Below are positions 4,049-5,344 of a stretch of 5,344 bases of DNA, piece by piece. Within the stretch, counting starts at the first letter, position 1. Each line of letters begins with the position of its first letter. The position numbers and the translations under genes were made by a program. Source of the DNA: Kiritimatiellia bacterium. GTDB lineage: Bacteria; Verrucomicrobiota; Kiritimatiellia; RFP12; UBA1067. The stretch lies in the NCBI GenBank assembly GCA_900771305.1, contig CAAGNL010000417.1, positions 1 to 5,344 on the forward strand, given 5' to 3'. The notes beneath the pieces are model-generated. The model had not been told where the DNA came from. It saw only the letters and a program-made list of their open reading frames with translations, and did not search any database.

Positions 4049-4579
4049 ATGGCAAGAAAAGTGGTTATCGGTGTCACCGGGTCGATTGCCGCCTACAAGG
4101 CGTGCGAACTGGTGCGTCTCTTCATCAAGAACGGCGACGATGTGCACGTGGTCATGACGGACCACGCGAAGGAGTTTGTGACGCCGCTTACATTCCGCAC
4201 GCTCAGCCGCAATCCCGTGCAGAACCAGATGTTCACGGAGCCGTTGAACTGGAAGCCAGAGCACATCGGTCTCGCGGAGAGCGCGGACCTGCTCGTCATC
4301 GCGCCGGCGACGGCGAACATCCTCGCGAAGATGGCGCACGGCATCGCGGACGACCTGCTGAGCTCGGTTGCGCTGGCGACACAGGCGCCGATTCTCGTTT
4401 CGCCCGCGATGAACACGGGGATGTGGGTGAATCCCGCGACGCAGGCGAACCTTGCGCTGCTCCGCGAGCGGGGCGTCCATTTCGTCCAGCCGGGCGATGG
4501 CGACCTCGCCTGTGGCACCACGGGAACCGGCCGCATGGCCGAACCTGAGGAGATCTTCGCCGCCGCGCTCGCCATCTGA
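4049..4579 (+). CDS. coaC: Phosphopantothenoylcysteine decarboxylase (CoaC), stand-alone
   Basis: A 176-aa flavoprotein of the HFCD family that decarboxylates 4'-phospho-N-pantothenoylcysteine to 4'-phosphopantetheine, the third step of coenzyme A synthesis, in the cytoplasm. It shows the N-terminal FMN-binding segment (GVTGSIAAYKACELVRL, 8-24), active-site His72 (EHIGLAE), the PATANILAK segment (86-94), the substrate-binding PAMNTGMW motif (119-126) and the flexible flap with reactive Cys155 (LACGTTGTGRM). Most bacteria have a fused CoaBC of about 400 aa; here the protein stops after the decarboxylase, so CoaB must be encoded elsewhere. ATG 4049 is chosen over upstream ATG 3992 because the family starts with MARKVVIGVTG and the promoter's -10 lies between them. 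It is followed by recA 70 bases later on the same strand. Confidence 0.93.
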   Translation: MARKVVIGVTGSIAAYKACELVRLFIKNGDDVHVVMTDHAKEFVTPLTFRTLSRNPVQNQMFTEPLNWKPEHIGLAESADLLVIAPATANILAKMAHGIADDLLSSVALATQAPILVSPAMNTGMWVNPATQANLALLRERGVHFVQPGDGDLACGTTGTGRMAEPEEIFAAALAI

Positions 4580-4597
4580 GGCGCGCGCTTGCGCGCC
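4580..4597 (+). other. GC hairpin directly after the coaC stop
   Basis: GGCGCGC (4580-4586) and GCGCGCC (4591-4597) form a 7-bp stem with a GCTT loop. No T-run follows directly (CACCCCGATTTT), so it is a weak terminator at best; it may protect the 3' end of the coaC message. It overlaps the candidate -35 of recA. Confidence 0.5.
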
Positions 4598-4616
4598 ACC
4601 CCGATTTTGGTATACT
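4589..4616 (+). promoter_or_regulatory. Candidate sigma-70-type promoter of recA
   Basis: TTGCGC (4589-4594) and TATACT (4611-4616) are separated by 16 bases. The -10 is the same hexamer used ahead of coaC. Transcription would begin near 4623, inside a small hairpin TCCGT/ACGGA (4621-4634) that overlaps the start of the ribosome-binding region. I see no classical LexA box (CTGT-N8-ACAG or GAAC-N4-GTTC type). Confidence 0.55.
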
Positions 4617-4649
4617 TATCTCCGTCAGGACGGAAGGAGCAGAAACTAA

Positions 4650-5344
4650 ATGGCAGAGAAGAAGGAAAAGGCGGTCGAGGCCGCCGCCAAGAAGACGAAC
4701 ACGGCGCTTGATGCGGTGCTGAGCCAGATCAAGAAGGAATTTGGCGAGCTTTCCATCATGCGTCTCGGTGGGCAGGAGCACGCGAACATCCCGGTCATCT
4801 CGACGGGCGCGCTCTCGCTCGACCTTGCGCTTGGCGTGGGCGGTCTGCCGCGTGGACGCATCGTCGAATGCTATGGCCAGGAGTCCTCCGGAAAGACGAC
4901 ACTCGCCCTGCACGTCGTCGCCAACGCCCAGAAGGCGGGTGGCGTCGCGGCGTTCATCGATGCCGAGCATGCGCTTGACCCCGGCTACGCGAAGAAGATC
5001 GGCGTGAACCTCGACGACCTTCTCGTGGCGCAGCCCAACAGCGGCGAAGAAGCCCTTTCGATCTGCGAGCAGCTCTGCAAGAGCGGCGCGCTCGACGTGA
5101 TCGTGGTGGACTCCGTGGCGGCCCTCACGCCGCAGGCGGAAATCGACGGAAACATGGGCGATTCGCACATGGGGCTGCAGGCGCGTCTCATGTCGCAGGC
5201 GATGCGCAAGCTTACGGGCGTGCTGAGCCAGACGAAGACGCTCTGCATCTTCACGAACCAGGTTCGCGAGAAGATCGGCGTGATGTTCGGCAACCCCGAG
5301 ACGACGCCTGGCGGCAAGGCGCTCAAGTTCTACGCGAGCTGCCG
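4650..5344 (+). CDS. recA: Recombinase RecA, 3' end outside the window
   Basis: 231 codons are visible, about two thirds of the usual near-350-aa protein. RecA forms ATP-dependent filaments on single-stranded DNA, drives strand exchange and stimulates LexA self-cleavage. After a Lys/Ala-rich N-terminal helix come Walker A GQESSGKTT (76-84), catalytic Glu106 in FIDAEHALDPGYA, Walker B VIVVDSVAAL with Asp154, the loop L1 region (PQAEIDGNMGDSHMGLQAR, 161-179), and the Asn-Gln switch with loop L2 (TNQVREKIGVMFGNPETTPGG, 202-222). Numbering is offset by about 10 from E. coli RecA. The second Walker A residue is Gln instead of the usual Pro. ATG 4650 is set by GGAAGGAG (4632-4639), 10 bases upstream. 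The frame is open to the window edge. Confidence 0.98.
   Translation, partial: MAEKKEKAVEAAAKKTNTALDAVLSQIKKEFGELSIMRLGGQEHANIPVISTGALSLDLALGVGGLPRGRIVECYGQESSGKTTLALHVVANAQKAGGVAAFIDAEHALDPGYAKKIGVNLDDLLVAQPNSGEEALSICEQLCKSGALDVIVVDSVAALTPQAEIDGNMGDSHMGLQARLMSQAMRKLTGVLSQTKTLCIFTNQVREKIGVMFGNPETTPGGKALKFYASC

Noticed and set aside
4296..5168. 290-aa minus-strand open frame opposite coaC and recA
   Set aside because: It is the antisense of two certain genes in GC-rich DNA; the Arg/His/Ala-rich composition is typical of such shadows.

Overview
The window is a GC-rich bacterial chromosomal segment holding housekeeping genes (recA, a coaC-type decarboxylase, a valine tRNA) and faster-changing accessory DNA. 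A GH78 rhamnosidase, an ECF sigma factor with a small membrane partner, low-complexity secreted proteins and dispersed REP-like palindromes would fit a carbohydrate-degrading member of the PVC group (Lentisphaerota/Kiritimatiellota-like). That taxonomic guess is weak and rests on general impression only.

Layout. 2-466 (+) is the C-terminal end of an alpha-L-rhamnosidase. 467-878 has no gene but several hairpins. 879-1381 (+) is an overlapping pair: a short-chain dehydrogenase that has lost its whole central catalytic part through an in-frame deletion, then a small DUF1653 protein. 1496-2063 (+) carries two related genes for small exported His/Pro-rich proteins. The first seems to have a 2-base frameshift between its start codon and its body. 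The second contains a perfect 48-bp tandem repeat and is followed by a strong terminator. 2117-3050 (-) is a two-gene unit with an 8-base overlap: an ECF sigma factor and a single-pass membrane protein that is probably its anti-sigma factor. 3361-3534 (+) is a 57-aa membrane protein with a CxxC motif, divergent from the sigma factor.

The most notable signal lies between the sigma gene and this small gene. Both have upstream the same two-block motif, TGAACCT-N14-GCATTAA, on opposite strands, with identical blocks, identical spacing and unrelated spacers. This looks like a promoter recognised by the ECF sigma factor: one copy autoregulatory, the other driving the CxxC membrane protein. A 134-bp non-coding element with perfect 18-bp terminal inverted repeats and a 5-bp (perhaps 8-bp) target duplication sits exactly between the two promoters. 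Removing it leaves the two -35 blocks only 34 bp apart.

The rest: 3535-3831 is non-coding and holds a possible gene remnant and another REP-like hairpin. 3877-3953 (-) is tRNA-Val(CAC) with its own promoter and terminator and an unusual C at T-loop position 55. 4049-4579 (+) is a stand-alone phosphopantothenoylcysteine decarboxylase that appears to be transcribed without a leader. 4650-5344 (+) is recA, running off the window end.
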